Origin: Rhodococcus sp. 1163
GTDB lineage: Bacteria; Actinomycetota; Actinomycetes; Mycobacteriales; Mycobacteriaceae
Assembly (NCBI RefSeq): GCF_002091985.1
Contig: NZ_MKKX01000017.1
Location: forward strand, 1 to 64,000
Direction of reading: 5' to 3'
Length of the DNA: 64,000 nt
Below are positions 9,224 to 18,210 of this stretch, piece by piece (position 1 is the stretch's first letter; each line of letters opens with the position of its first letter). The notes under the pieces are model-generated. The model made no database searches. It was given only the letters and a program-made list of their open reading frames with translations, and was not told where the DNA came from. A program made the position numbers and the translations under genes.

Positions 9224-9841
9224 TCACACTGTCGTCGCGGAGAAGTTGAAGGTGACCGCGCTCAGCGTCTGGTTCTGCACCGTGGTCGGTGCCGTCGCGG
9301 AAAGTTTGGCAATGACACACAGATCGTCCACGCCGGTGGTCGCGGCAAGATCACGGACAGTGGTGATGACGTTGACCGATGCACCGGCTGCGAGCGTCGC
9401 CTGCCCCACCTGCGTACCCGTGCAACCCCCGGTCCGCATCCCGTTGGTCGTGGTGTTGGTGGGCGAGGCGCCCGGGAAGATGGTGATCTGTAGGAATTCC
9501 GTGAGCGCTGGACTTCCCGCCGGCGTCGTCGCACTCATGCTGTATTTCAACGGAACCGTGCCCTTGTTCTGAACCTGCAGGGTTGCCGCCCTGCTTTCAC
9601 CGGGCAACATGCTCGCAAGCGTCAAGCTGGTGAAGTTGTATGGACTGACGTTGTTGATCAGCAAGCTGACGGTTCCGGTGCTGAAGGTTCCGGAGGTGGC
9701 CGTCGAATTGTCGGTCCACGCAGCCATCGTGCCGACCGTGCCCAGCCCGAGAACGATGCCGAGAGTGAGAAGGATTCGAGCGCGAGTACTCGTCAGCGAT
9801 TCCAGCGCACGGCGCACAGGTGATCTATTCGGCGGGTTCAT
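9224..9841 (-). CDS. TasA/camelysin-like exported protein
   Basis: A 205-residue protein with a SipW-dependent-type signal peptide: an arginine-containing N-terminus, a hydrophobic core (about residues 23-41), then MAAWTDNSTATSGTFSTG. The mature part has the beta-rich layout of TasA/camelysin proteins, including MLPGESRAATLQVQNKGTV, and one Cys pair. TasA proteins form extracellular fibres in Bacillus; fibre formation here is inference. The start overlaps the end of the upstream peptidase gene by 17 bases, and the fused peptidase follows after seven bases. It is probably processed by one of the neighbouring peptidases. Confidence 0.85.
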   Translation of the reverse strand: MNPPNRSPVRRALESLTSTRARILLTLGIVLGLGTVGTMAAWTDNSTATSGTFSTGTVSLLINNVSPYNFTSLTLASMLPGESRAATLQVQNKGTVPLKYSMSATTPAGSPALTEFLQITIFPGASPTNTTTNGMRTGGCTGTQVGQATLAAGASVNVITTVRDLAATTGVDDLCVIAKLSATAPTTVQNQTLSAVTFNFSATTV

Positions 9842-10409
9842 CGTTCACCTCTGGATCGACTCTCGACGTCGGCTGCAGGCCACCCGGGCGCCATGCAACC
9901 ATCAGCAGCACACCCACAAGCACGCCTCCGGCGAAGACCGCGACCGGCCCGGACAACCAGGTGACGACGTACCCAAGCCTGTTCACACTGAACAGAATTC
10001 GATCCGCCTCGCTGACTACGTAAGGCTCGGAATCGACGTCCGTGTTGGCGTCACCCTTGAGTACGAGAGTAGCGCTGTTACCCGTTACGACTTCGATGGA
10101 TTCGATGCGGTGAGTTACCCGGTCCCCGCTCGCATTCGTCACCGAGACGACGTCACCGACTTCGAGTTCCGTAGCCGGCGTACTTCTCGCAAAAGCAAGC
10201 GCGCCGGTGTCGATTGCCGGCGACATCGACCCGGACCGAAACACCAGAGGCGTGATACCGAAAATTGCCGCAGCCAGCGCAATCCCGATGCACACCAGCC
10301 CGCTGATAGCGCCGACCGTTAGCAAGATTTCACGCAGAACACGCCGGGGGGCGGTGGACACCTTCGAGGAAGGTCCGTCGATCTCATGTGTCATTGCAGG
10401 CTCGCTCAT
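9825..10409 (-). CDS. SipW-type signal peptidase I
   Basis: A 194-residue S26B peptidase with helix 1 near residues 30-50, Ser61 in SGSMSP, His100 in RVTHRI, Asp120 in KGDAN, and a C-terminal helix near 150-170. The His in place of Lys marks it as the SipW/ER class rather than LepB. The ATG at 10409 was chosen over a much longer open frame because it overlaps the upstream stop as ATGA. It closely resembles the peptidase part of the fusion at 7495-9216, suggesting duplication within the operon. Confidence 0.9.
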   Translation of the reverse strand: MSEPAMTHEIDGPSSKVSTAPRRVLREILLTVGAISGLVCIGIALAAAIFGITPLVFRSGSMSPAIDTGALAFARSTPATELEVGDVVSVTNASGDRVTHRIESIEVVTGNSATLVLKGDANTDVDSEPYVVSEADRILFSVNRLGYVVTWLSGPVAVFAGGVLVGVLLMVAWRPGGLQPTSRVDPEVNDEPAE

Positions 10410-11032
10410 GTCGACGTCGCAGTGAAAGTGAGCGAGATCGTTCCAGTCCGCACCGTTCCCGGCAAGATCGCGCTCGAGGGCATCGTGGCCGAAATGCACA
10501 GTGGGTCCGCACCTGGTGTCGCTCCAACCTTTGCCGCCACGTTCGGACGTGTCAGTGGGGTCGTGCCACTGACCACGAACGGCTGTGTGGAGGTAGTGAG
10601 ACCGGTTCGAGTCCCGAGCACGGTGCCCGTGCATGTTGTACCGGCGTAGGCCTCGAGTACCAGCAATTGCCCGAAGGGTGCGTCCGTCATCGAGGCTCCA
10701 ATTGTGTAGGTGAACACGACCGAGCCCTGGTTCTGCACGACGAACGACGCGGAAACCGCGTCACCGGGCAGCATTGCGGCCTTCTTCAGTCCCGTCGAGA
10801 TCGACGCCGGGTTGTTGTCCACCCCGTCGAGCTTGATGTCGATCGTGCCCGTCTCGAATTGCCCGGACGTCGCCACCGAGGTATCCGACCATGCAGCCAG
10901 GGTTCCCACTGCACCGAGACCGAGAACGATTCCGATCGACATGATCGCACGAGCCCGAGCACTGACGAGGGCGGGGCCGACACGCCGCATTGCGGCCGAC
11001 GGGTCGAACCCGTCACTCTTACGCGCGATCAC
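10406..11032 (-). CDS. TasA/camelysin-like exported protein
   Basis: A 208-residue paralogue of the protein at 9224-9841. It has the same signal organisation (RARAIMSIGIVLGLGAVGTL, then AAWSDTSVATSGQFETG) and the same mid-domain motif AAMLPGDAVSASFVVQNQGS. GTG start, coupled through GTGA to the upstream gene and through ATGA to the downstream peptidase. The mature part is Thr/Ser-rich and predicted to be all beta, with two cysteines. Together with its peptidase it forms one of two tandem substrate-peptidase modules. Confidence 0.85.
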   Translation of the reverse strand: MIARKSDGFDPSAAMRRVGPALVSARARAIMSIGIVLGLGAVGTLAAWSDTSVATSGQFETGTIDIKLDGVDNNPASISTGLKKAAMLPGDAVSASFVVQNQGSVVFTYTIGASMTDAPFGQLLVLEAYAGTTCTGTVLGTRTGLTTSTQPFVVSGTTPLTRPNVAAKVGATPGADPLCISATMPSSAILPGTVRTGTISLTFTATST

Positions 11033-11547
11033 GGCTGAGCCTCTTCCTGTCCATCGACCAGGTTACGTAGCGCCCACCCGACACATACGTCATCGTCTTC
11101 TTTGTCCCATTGGACCAGGAGGTCGATACCCGCTGTTGCACTTTGTGTTTCATTACTCGCCTCGACATTCAACTCGAGAGTTGTTTCGACCAGGAGTGTT
11201 TCGTGGGCGGGTACGGAAATGTGCGTGCACCTCACTGCCTGATCCCCGCCCTCGACCGACAATGTCAACATCTCTCGGAGGGCAGGGTTCCGACTCTCCA
11301 CGAACAGAACCAGGCGACCATCGTCGTCCGTGTCGTTCGAGACGTGAAGCTCCGTGCTGCGCCTGTCTCCTGGAACCCACCGAATATCGTTGTCGAACAA
11401 CGGATCGGAAAGAGTGCGTGTCCACGACTCCGCGTCGCTGCTGTAGCTGACGCTCGGAACGGGCCGGCTCGGGCCGGCGCCGATCAGCAGCACGCACGCC
11501 AAGGTGGCGAGCCCGGTGACCCAGCAGACCGACACGTTACGTGTCAT
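11029..11547 (-). CDS. Secreted protein of unknown function in SipW operon
   Basis: This 172-residue protein has a hydrophobic N-terminus (about residues 5-25, WVTGLATLACVLLIGAG) without a lipobox. Its mature part contains WVPGDRRSTELHVSNDTDDD, which resembles the PGD/PGE strand motif of the TasA-like neighbours, so it is probably a diverged member of the same beta fold. It is acidic and has two cysteines. Coupled at both ends by four-base overlaps (11544-11547 and 11029-11032), it should be made in step with the peptidases. No family name can be assigned confidently. Confidence 0.75.
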   Translation of the reverse strand: MTRNVSVCWVTGLATLACVLLIGAGPSRPVPSVSYSSDAESWTRTLSDPLFDNDIRWVPGDRRSTELHVSNDTDDDGRLVLFVESRNPALREMLTLSVEGGDQAVRCTHISVPAHETLLVETTLELNVEASNETQSATAGIDLLVQWDKEDDDVCVGWALRNLVDGQEEAQP

Positions 11548-12146
11548 GGCGCTCCAGATGCCTTCCGCTTGTTGCGATGCTCCATTCCGGCGCTGCCGAA
11601 CATGTAGAGCGCATACCCCGCAAGCCCGATCACGATGATCGTCACCGTGATCTTCCGCTGTTCACCGTTGAGCCAATTATTGACATAGCCCATGTAGGGA
11701 ATTGCGTACCAGAGTTTGCCGCGAATCTGGCCGACCTGCACCGGATTCTCGTCGTCGGAGCCGTTGTTGTCCCCGCGGGTGATGAAGGTGAGTTCACCTG
11801 CACCGCTCTGTCGGATTGCCACAATTCGGTGCGTCACCAACTCCGGCAAGCCTGAGGCAAATTGGTAGGTGATGGGGGTACCGACTCCGAGCTCGTGTGG
11901 ATCGACCGGCTTCACGACCACCAGGGTGCCCGGCGGATACGCAGGCCGCATCGACGAGGTGAGAATCGTGTACGGGGTCGCCCCCGTGACTCGCGGAAGT
12001 ACCACTGTCACAGCCAGAATCAACAGCATCGCCGCCAACAATGTGTAGGAAACGATACGGCTGAACCACCACCGAACCCCGCTCTTCTCGTCAGCCTTCT
12101 CCGCCGAAAAAGTCGGGATGACATCGGTGTCATCGACGGAACTCAT
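11544..12146 (-). CDS. SipW-type signal peptidase I
   Basis: A 200-residue S26B peptidase, the most diverged of the three in this operon. It has a first membrane helix at about 30-50, Ser65 in TSSMRP, His106 in LVTHRI, Asp126 in RGDNN, and a final helix at about 165-185 with a short basic tail. The MRPAYPPG strand and the box around NPVQVGQIRGK are typical of SipW proteins. The ATG overlaps the upstream stop (ATGA). Its divergence from the other two copies suggests different substrate preference, perhaps for the first two exported proteins of the operon. Confidence 0.9.
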   Translation of the reverse strand: MSSVDDTDVIPTFSAEKADEKSGVRWWFSRIVSYTLLAAMLLILAVTVVLPRVTGATPYTILTSSMRPAYPPGTLVVVKPVDPHELGVGTPITYQFASGLPELVTHRIVAIRQSGAGELTFITRGDNNGSDDENPVQVGQIRGKLWYAIPYMGYVNNWLNGEQRKITVTIIVIGLAGYALYMFGSAGMEHRNKRKASGAP

Positions 12147-12706
12147 GTCTGATCCGCCCTGAACGAAAACGTGACCTGCGAAGTCGCGCTCTGTGGTGGT
12201 TCAGAAACCGTCGCCAATCGAAAGCACCACACCTCGTTCGCTGTGGGTGCAAGCAATCTGGCGGCGGGAGCAACTGGAACTTGCGCATTGGATGCCGGTC
12301 CGTTGAACAGAACGGTCGTGCTACCGGTAGGCGCACCGCCGTTCACCACGCAGTTGGCTGCTGCAACAACTTTGGTGATGGTCAAGTTGAACGGGATGGG
12401 GTTCACCCCACTGACCGAAGCACCTTGCAACCGGTAGTTGAACGGCTGATTACCTGCATTACGAATCGACAGCGGTGCCTGCGAGAACCCGTTGGGCCTC
12501 AAATTAGTCGCCCCCAACGCCGCGAGGGTGTAGTTGTTCACCTCGGTACCCGATGGACCCACCTTGATGTCCAAAGTGCCCGAAGTGACCGTTCCACCGG
12601 CAACCACTTCCTGATCACGCCACAACGCGCCCGTCGTCTGTGCTGATCCGAAGACCAGCACGACGACGGACGCGGCTGCGAGCGCCCAGTAGCGCCTGTG
12701 CTTCAA
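12143..12706 (-). CDS. SipW-dependent exported protein
   Basis: A 187-residue exported protein: short basic start MKHRRYW, hydrophobic core to about residue 22, then TTGALWRDQEVVAGGTVTSG, matching the SipW-type signal region (A-x-W followed by a Gly/Thr-Ser-Gly stretch). The mature domain contains APLSIRNAGNQPFNYRL, similar to the QNQG/QNKG strand of the other substrates, and two cysteines. It lies 16 bases after the first gene of the operon and overlaps the next peptidase gene by ATGA. Confidence 0.85.
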   Translation of the reverse strand: MKHRRYWALAAASVVVLVFGSAQTTGALWRDQEVVAGGTVTSGTLDIKVGPSGTEVNNYTLAALGATNLRPNGFSQAPLSIRNAGNQPFNYRLQGASVSGVNPIPFNLTITKVVAAANCVVNGGAPTGSTTVLFNGPASNAQVPVAPAARLLAPTANEVWCFRLATVSEPPQSATSQVTFSFRADQT

Positions 12707-12722
12707 CCCGAGACTCGACTAA

Positions 12723-13280
12723 CTATGTCCGAGACTGCTGGAGCACGAGAGTGAAGGCATCGAGGTCCAACTGCTGGTTCTGCGCAACCTGGCCTGCGGT
12801 CGCGCTATCGAAGTCGAATGTAATGGTGAGATTCACCGTTTGATCGCCCGACGTGAGTCGAACTACGTCGCCGTTGGTCGGTAGTGTCGTCGTGCCGGAC
12901 GTGGCAGCGATACTGACGTCGACAGCATCATCCAGCTCCGCATTGCCTGCGCCCGGGGCGATGTCAGCGATATTGACCGACAGGTCAGCCAACAGGTTGT
13001 CACCGTCAGCCAAGATGCCGTAGCTGGCCGAGTAGGTGATGATGTCGCCCGGAACGATTCGGTAAGCCGAAATGTCGGCGATTTCGCCTGCCGGATTCAC
13101 ATCACTTGTCGTCTGAGTCCACACCGGTGCCGTCGCTTGGGTCAAAGACAATTCACCCGATGTGATCGTTCCACCGGCGATATCTTCGCTGTCGTTCCAC
13201 AGAGCGAAAGATCCCAAACCGCCGAGCAGCAATACAGCTGCGGCGCCTGCGGCTACTGCGCCTTTGGTTGCTTTTTTCAT
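12723..13280 (-). CDS. Alternate-signal exported protein, first gene of operon
   Basis: A 185-residue exported protein beginning MKKATKGAVAAGAAAVLLLG and continuing LGSFALWNDSEDIAGGTITSG, the SipW-type signal used by the alternate-signal exported family described from Rhodococcus erythropolis. The mature part contains YRIVPGDIITYSASYGI and is acidic, cysteine-free and beta-rich, as expected of a major fibre or surface subunit. GAGAAAG lies about 12 bases before the ATG at 13280; the frame is open further upstream but lacks coding character. Being first in the operon and free of cysteine, it is the best candidate for an abundant structural subunit. Confidence 0.87.
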   Translation of the reverse strand: MKKATKGAVAAGAAAVLLLGGLGSFALWNDSEDIAGGTITSGELSLTQATAPVWTQTTSDVNPAGEIADISAYRIVPGDIITYSASYGILADGDNLLADLSVNIADIAPGAGNAELDDAVDVSIAATSGTTTLPTNGDVVRLTSGDQTVNLTITFDFDSATAGQVAQNQQLDLDAFTLVLQQSRT

Positions 13281-13408
13281 ATTGTTCTGCTTTCTCTGGT
13301 GTGGCCCAGTGAGTAGGCCAGATAGGTGCGACCGGATTGGGTCTATTTGGCCTCGATTGGCCCACGCAACTGGGTGCGGTTTCCAATGTGTCGTCAAGAC
13401 TAGCCGGT

Positions 13409-13437
13409 TTATTACCTAGGCAAACTTAAAAGTCCAA
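13409..13437 (-). promoter_or_regulatory. Candidate promoter of the SipW operon
   Basis: On the minus strand TTGGAC (13437-13432) is separated by 17 bases from TAATAA (13414-13409), a good sigma-70-type spacing, and it is the best such pair in this region. Transcription would start near 13402. This is inference from motif and position only. Confidence 0.4.
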
Positions 13438-13468
13438 AGAATTGTTTAACTACCCTTTACCAGGAAAA

Positions 13469-13489
13469 GATCGCACGTCGAGTGCGATC
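13469..13489 (-). terminator. Hairpin with T-run upstream of SipW operon
   Basis: Perfect 8-bp arms GATCGCAC/GTGCGATC with a 5-base loop, followed on the minus strand by TTTT. It could be a second terminator for leftward transcription from purA, or an attenuator. Confidence 0.5.
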
Positions 13490-13634
13490 GAATGGCGACA
13501 AAAAAAGCGTTTACGAATAAGTCCCTCCAAATAGGGAGAATGCTAGACATTCATCGCTGAAAAGAATTAGCTGTCGGCAATTACCTTCAAAGTAAGCCGA
13601 CGGTCTTTTTCATGCCTTCACGCAGAAATAAAAA

Positions 13635-13668
13635 ATCGGCCCCGGGAACCTGAGTTCCCGGGGCCGAT
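13635..13668 (-). terminator. Rho-independent terminator of purA
   Basis: Perfect 15-bp GC-rich arms (13635-13649 and 13654-13668) with a 4-base loop, followed on the minus strand by TTTTTATTT. It begins 20 bases after the purA stop codon. Confidence 0.88.
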
Positions 13669-13687
13669 AATCGAATACTGAAAAAAG

Positions 13688-15103
<1,416 letters not shown>

Positions 15104-15200
15104 CTACGGTGGTTGGCGAAAGTATGCGGAAGACTCCAGACAGTTCGCGAAAGACTCGAGACAAGGCGCGGGCCGCCGACCGGCCCGCATGGGGAGCACT

Positions 15201-15866
15201 GTGACACCGTTCGTCCTGCAATGCGGAACTCCGCTCCTGCCGATCACGTTGACCGACGTTCCGTTGACGTCGGCTTCGAAGATCCCCACGAACGACGAAT
15301 GCGACGCGTTGTTTGCGGCGGTGGGAGCAGTGTTGGATCCCCGAGTGATCGTCCTCGGTGACGACGCATCACTGGCGGCTGTGCTGACCAGACTGATGCG
15401 GACCGAACGCCTGCACATCGAGCTGGCATTCGTCCCCGAGACGACGACCGCGGCGGGCATCAACTACCGGCTCGGAAGCGGCTCACGCGCCGCGAAGGTA
15501 GCGATGACCGGCACTGCCACACCGACGCCCCTCATTCGTGACGACGCGGGCAAGGCAATCGTAGGAAAAGCGTTGGTCGAAGGTAACGCCGGCGGCAACC
15601 TGGAGGGCGAGGCGTATGTGGACGACACAAAGCTCTTCTCGGGAACCGTCTCCGGTGTAGAAGTGATGCCGACGCCCGAGATGCCCGGTTTGAAGGCCCG
15701 CGTCATCGGCCGTCGTCGATTGTTCGAACGGCGGTGGACTTTCGGCCGCGCGATGCAGCTCGGAGCAAACGCCGCGCAACTGACGCGCGACGGCGTCCCG
15801 GGTGACCGTGAGGTCAAACGCTCGACGTTCTACCGCCACGACCAGGAGTGGTTGCTGGTGCGGTGA
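15201..15866 (+). CDS. Conserved actinobacterial protein (Rv0358-like)
   Basis: A 221-residue soluble protein without a signal peptide or membrane helix, matching in position and character the conserved gene beside purA in mycobacteria (Rv0358). Its function is unknown. The GTG at 15201 was chosen because GGGGAG lies seven bases upstream and homologues begin TPxVLxCG; an in-frame ATG at 15189 is possible. A perfect 8-bp hairpin (15168-15188) lies just before the ribosome site. The stop overlaps the next start (GTGA), tying it to the M50 protease gene. Confidence 0.75.
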   Translation: MTPFVLQCGTPLLPITLTDVPLTSASKIPTNDECDALFAAVGAVLDPRVIVLGDDASLAAVLTRLMRTERLHIELAFVPETTTAAGINYRLGSGSRAAKVAMTGTATPTPLIRDDAGKAIVGKALVEGNAGGNLEGEAYVDDTKLFSGTVSGVEVMPTPEMPGLKARVIGRRRLFERRWTFGRAMQLGANAAQLTRDGVPGDREVKRSTFYRHDQEWLLVR

Positions 15867-16606
15867 AGCCGAGTCCGATATTTCTCGGGGTTGTCGCCGT
15901 CGCCGCAGCCGGTGGCGCGCTGGCATGGACAGCCGAGCCGACCTCGATGTGGTCGCGCGCGGGTGTCTTCGTGCTGGTTCTGGCCGGTTGGATCGTCTCG
16001 GTCTGCCTGCACGAGTTCGGGCATGCTTTCACCGCGTTCCGTGCCGGTGACCGCGAGGTGGAACTGCGTGGGTATCTGACGCTCAACCCGCTGAAGTATT
16101 CACACCCTCTCCTGTCGGTCGTCCTCCCGATCGTCTTCATCGCCATCGGCGGAATCGGATTGCCCGGCGGCGCTGTCTATGTGCGTTCGGGCATGTTTGC
16201 GCCCGGAGTTCAGCGTCGAATCGCGCTGGCCGGCCCCACCGCAAATGCACTGATTGCCGTTCTACTCCTGGCGGTGATCCGCATTTGGGGGATGGACGGC
16301 AACCACCTCGTCTTCTGGTGGGGACTCAGCTTTCTGGCATTTCTCCAAGTTATGGCCACGATTCTCAATCTGCTCCCGGTTCCGGGTCTCGACGGCTACG
16401 CCGCACTCGAGCCATATCTGTCGTACGACACCCGCCGTGCGCTCGCGAATTTCAAGGGCTACGGAATTCTGGTTCTTGTCGCATTCCTGTTCGTCCCGGC
16501 TATCAATTCGGCATTCTTCGGCGCGATTTATTGGATATTCGGCCTGTCCGGAATTCCAGAGATCTACGCGCAGTACGGCAATTACCTCATGAGATTCTGG
16601 GCCTGA
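15863..16606 (+). CDS. Site-2-type M50 metalloprotease
   Basis: A 247-residue polytopic protein of the M50 family. The zinc motif HEFGH lies in the second membrane segment near residues 51-55, and the third ligand is in NLLPVPGLDGY near residue 175. Such enzymes cut membrane-embedded substrates, for example anti-sigma factors; the substrate here is unknown. It has no PDZ domain, as in the compact group that includes Rv0359. The GTG start overlaps the preceding stop by four bases, so the two genes are co-translated. Confidence 0.85.
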   Translation: MKPSPIFLGVVAVAAAGGALAWTAEPTSMWSRAGVFVLVLAGWIVSVCLHEFGHAFTAFRAGDREVELRGYLTLNPLKYSHPLLSVVLPIVFIAIGGIGLPGGAVYVRSGMFAPGVQRRIALAGPTANALIAVLLLAVIRIWGMDGNHLVFWWGLSFLAFLQVMATILNLLPVPGLDGYAALEPYLSYDTRRALANFKGYGILVLVAFLFVPAINSAFFGAIYWIFGLSGIPEIYAQYGNYLMRFWA

Positions 16607-16623
16607 ATTCGACTCGAGGGACC

Positions 16624-16642
16624 ATCGTGAATCTCTCACGAT
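16624..16642. promoter_or_regulatory. Short inverted repeat, possible operator
   Basis: ATCGTGA-5-TCACGAT is a perfect 7-bp inverted repeat between the M50 gene and the next start. It has no T-run, and the arms are AT-balanced like an operator. Function is unproven. Confidence 0.3.
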
Positions 16643-16755
16643 ATCGTCTGTCCATGCAGTCTCGTCACCGAGATCGCCTCGGATGTATCGGGAAGGCGGT
16701 GTTGGTGCCGTAAGCGCCCCTTCTCGTGAGACCAACATGGTTGCATACTGTGTCC

Positions 16756-17223
16756 ATGGCTACGTGGGGAGAATTCGAGAGCGCGGCGCCGGAGCTGGCG
16801 AAGGCCGTTTCCGCCAGGTTCGGCGCGCACAAGCATCATGTACTGGCGACGATCCGTGCAGACGGATCACCTCGAGTGAGCGGCACCGAGGTGGAATTCC
16901 TCGACAATGGAACCTTGCGCTTGGGTTCGATGCTCAATGCCCTCAAAGCGCGTGACCTACAGCGCGATCCGCGATATGCGATCCACAGCAACCCCGGAGA
17001 TCATTCGATGGAGGGTGGCGACGCGAAAATCTCGGGGCATGCCGTCGAACTCGTGGATCCCGAAGCGCTGCACAAGATATTCGACGCGGCACCGCCCGAA
17101 CTGTCCCCCTACAACGTCTTCGATCTCGATATCTCCGAGGTTGTCCTGACGGAAATAGCCGAGGACAAGTTGAAGGTTCGGCTGTGGAAGCCGGGCGCTC
17201 CGGTGCGGACTTTCACCAGGTGA
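16756..17223 (+). CDS. Pyridoxamine 5'-phosphate oxidase-family protein
   Basis: A 155-residue split-barrel flavin- or F420-binding protein of the PPOX family. The N-terminal part has HHVLATIRADGSPRVSGTEV and LRLGSMLNALKARDLQRDPR, both characteristic of the fold. Members bind FMN, F420, biliverdin or haem; which one applies here cannot be read. The start is set at the ATG at 16756, because the homology begins there and the upstream extension is non-coding. It converges with the cation exporter and overlaps its end by 11 bases. Confidence 0.78.
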   Translation: MATWGEFESAAPELAKAVSARFGAHKHHVLATIRADGSPRVSGTEVEFLDNGTLRLGSMLNALKARDLQRDPRYAIHSNPGDHSMEGGDAKISGHAVELVDPEALHKIFDAAPPELSPYNVFDLDISEVVLTEIAEDKLKVRLWKPGAPVRTFTR

Positions 17224-18139
17224 GTTCGTCCTTGCACGTAGCGCCTTGAGCACTCGGCTCGACCTGAACGGTTGCGTGATCGAGGCCGTAGGTGGCCAGG
17301 ACTGCCTTTGCGCGCTGGAGCAATACCGAACCCGAGCCATCACACTCGAGGTGAACCGTCGCGACGTCCATACCTGTAGTGAGCGTCCAGATATGGAGAT
17401 CGTGCACTCCGACGACACCGGGAAGAGCAGCGAGATCCGCTTCGACGGCTTCGACATCGACATGTCCGGGGCTCGCTTGCGTCAGGATGCGCAACGCGGA
17501 CCCGGCCAGCTTGAGTGCACGCGGAACGACCCACAGTGAGATGAGCACACCGATGACGACGTCCGCCCACGTCCAATCGAACACCAGCAGAAGCACACCG
17601 GCGATGAGGACGCCGACGCTACCGACTGCATCTGCCAACACCTCCATGTAGGCACCGCGTACCGCGATACTGTCCTTGGCATCGCCGCGAATGAGAAGCA
17701 TGACAACGAGATTGGCTACGAGACCGGCCGCGGCCGTCAGGATCATCGCCAGCCCGGGGATGTCGGGCGCATCTCCGATTCGATCGATGGCCTCGTACAT
17801 GATGAAGACCGCGACACCGAGGAGCAGGACTGCGTTGGCAATCGCGGTGAGGACTTCTGCGCGGTGCCATCCGAAAGTCCGAGCGGCGACGGCACTCCCC
17901 TTGCGTGCGAGGAGAAGGGCGATCAGTCCCATCGACATTCCGAGCACGTCGGTGAGCATGTGGCCGGCATCTGCCAGCAGACCCAGCGAGTTGATCGCCA
18001 ACGCCACCGTGGCCTCGACGATGAGAAATACCACGAGGATCGCCAGCGCGATGAACATCTTGCGGATCCGACCGCTCGACGGGCCTACTGCCGGCGCGGA
18101 TCCCGACATGCCATGACTGTGTCCGTGCCCCGCGCCCAT
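17213..18139 (-). CDS. Cation diffusion facilitator metal exporter
   Basis: A 308-residue CDF-family transporter (ZitB/CzcD-like) that exports Zn2+, Co2+ or similar in exchange for protons. It starts with a His-rich stretch GAGHGHSHG, followed by six predicted membrane helices. The metal-site motif in helix 2 is LLADAGHMLTDV (AxxxD/HxxxD type), and a cytosolic C-terminal domain carries HDLHIWTL and HLECD. The ATG at 18139 follows GGAGGGG at good spacing. A near-perfect ArsR/SmtB-like operator lies 33-54 bases upstream, which supports metal-dependent derepression; no such regulator gene is adjacent. Confidence 0.93.
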   Translation of the reverse strand: MGAGHGHSHGMSGSAPAVGPSSGRIRKMFIALAILVVFLIVEATVALAINSLGLLADAGHMLTDVLGMSMGLIALLLARKGSAVAARTFGWHRAEVLTAIANAVLLLGVAVFIMYEAIDRIGDAPDIPGLAMILTAAAGLVANLVVMLLIRGDAKDSIAVRGAYMEVLADAVGSVGVLIAGVLLLVFDWTWADVVIGVLISLWVVPRALKLAGSALRILTQASPGHVDVEAVEADLAALPGVVGVHDLHIWTLTTGMDVATVHLECDGSGSVLLQRAKAVLATYGLDHATVQVEPSAQGATCKDELTW

Positions 18140-18171
18140 GATTCCCCTCCGGTCGTTCGATACGACCTCAC

Positions 18172-18193
18172 CATATGCGTACATACGCATATG
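18172..18193. promoter_or_regulatory. ArsR/SmtB-like operator upstream of CDF gene
   Basis: CATATGCGTA and TACGCATATG form a perfect 10-2-10 inverted repeat directly upstream of the exporter. The AT-centred ATATG...CATAT ends resemble operators of metal-sensing ArsR/SmtB repressors. The family is known to act this way; the match here is by eye. Confidence 0.65.
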
Positions 18194-18210
18194 TGCAACG
18201 GCGTCGTCCC

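Larger units (their letters stand above)
13281..13687. other. 407-base gene-free region between purA and the SipW operon
   Basis: No coding potential was seen. The region is AT-richer than its surroundings and holds the purA terminator (13635-13668), a hairpin with GTCGGC/GCCGAC arms near 13573-13602, a small AATGTCTAGCATT palindrome near 13540, a CCCTATTTGGAGGG hairpin near 13523, a hairpin with a T-run (13469-13489), and a candidate promoter (13409-13437). About 120 bases of leader precede the first operon gene. The number of hairpins suggests regulated readthrough or a structured leader. Confidence 0.6.

Noticed and set aside
13411..13430. Possible IdeR/DtxR iron box
   Set aside because: TTAAGTTTGCCTAGGTAAT matches only about 12 of 19 bases of the consensus TTAGGTTAGGCTAACCTAA and lacks its symmetry; a promoter reading fits better.
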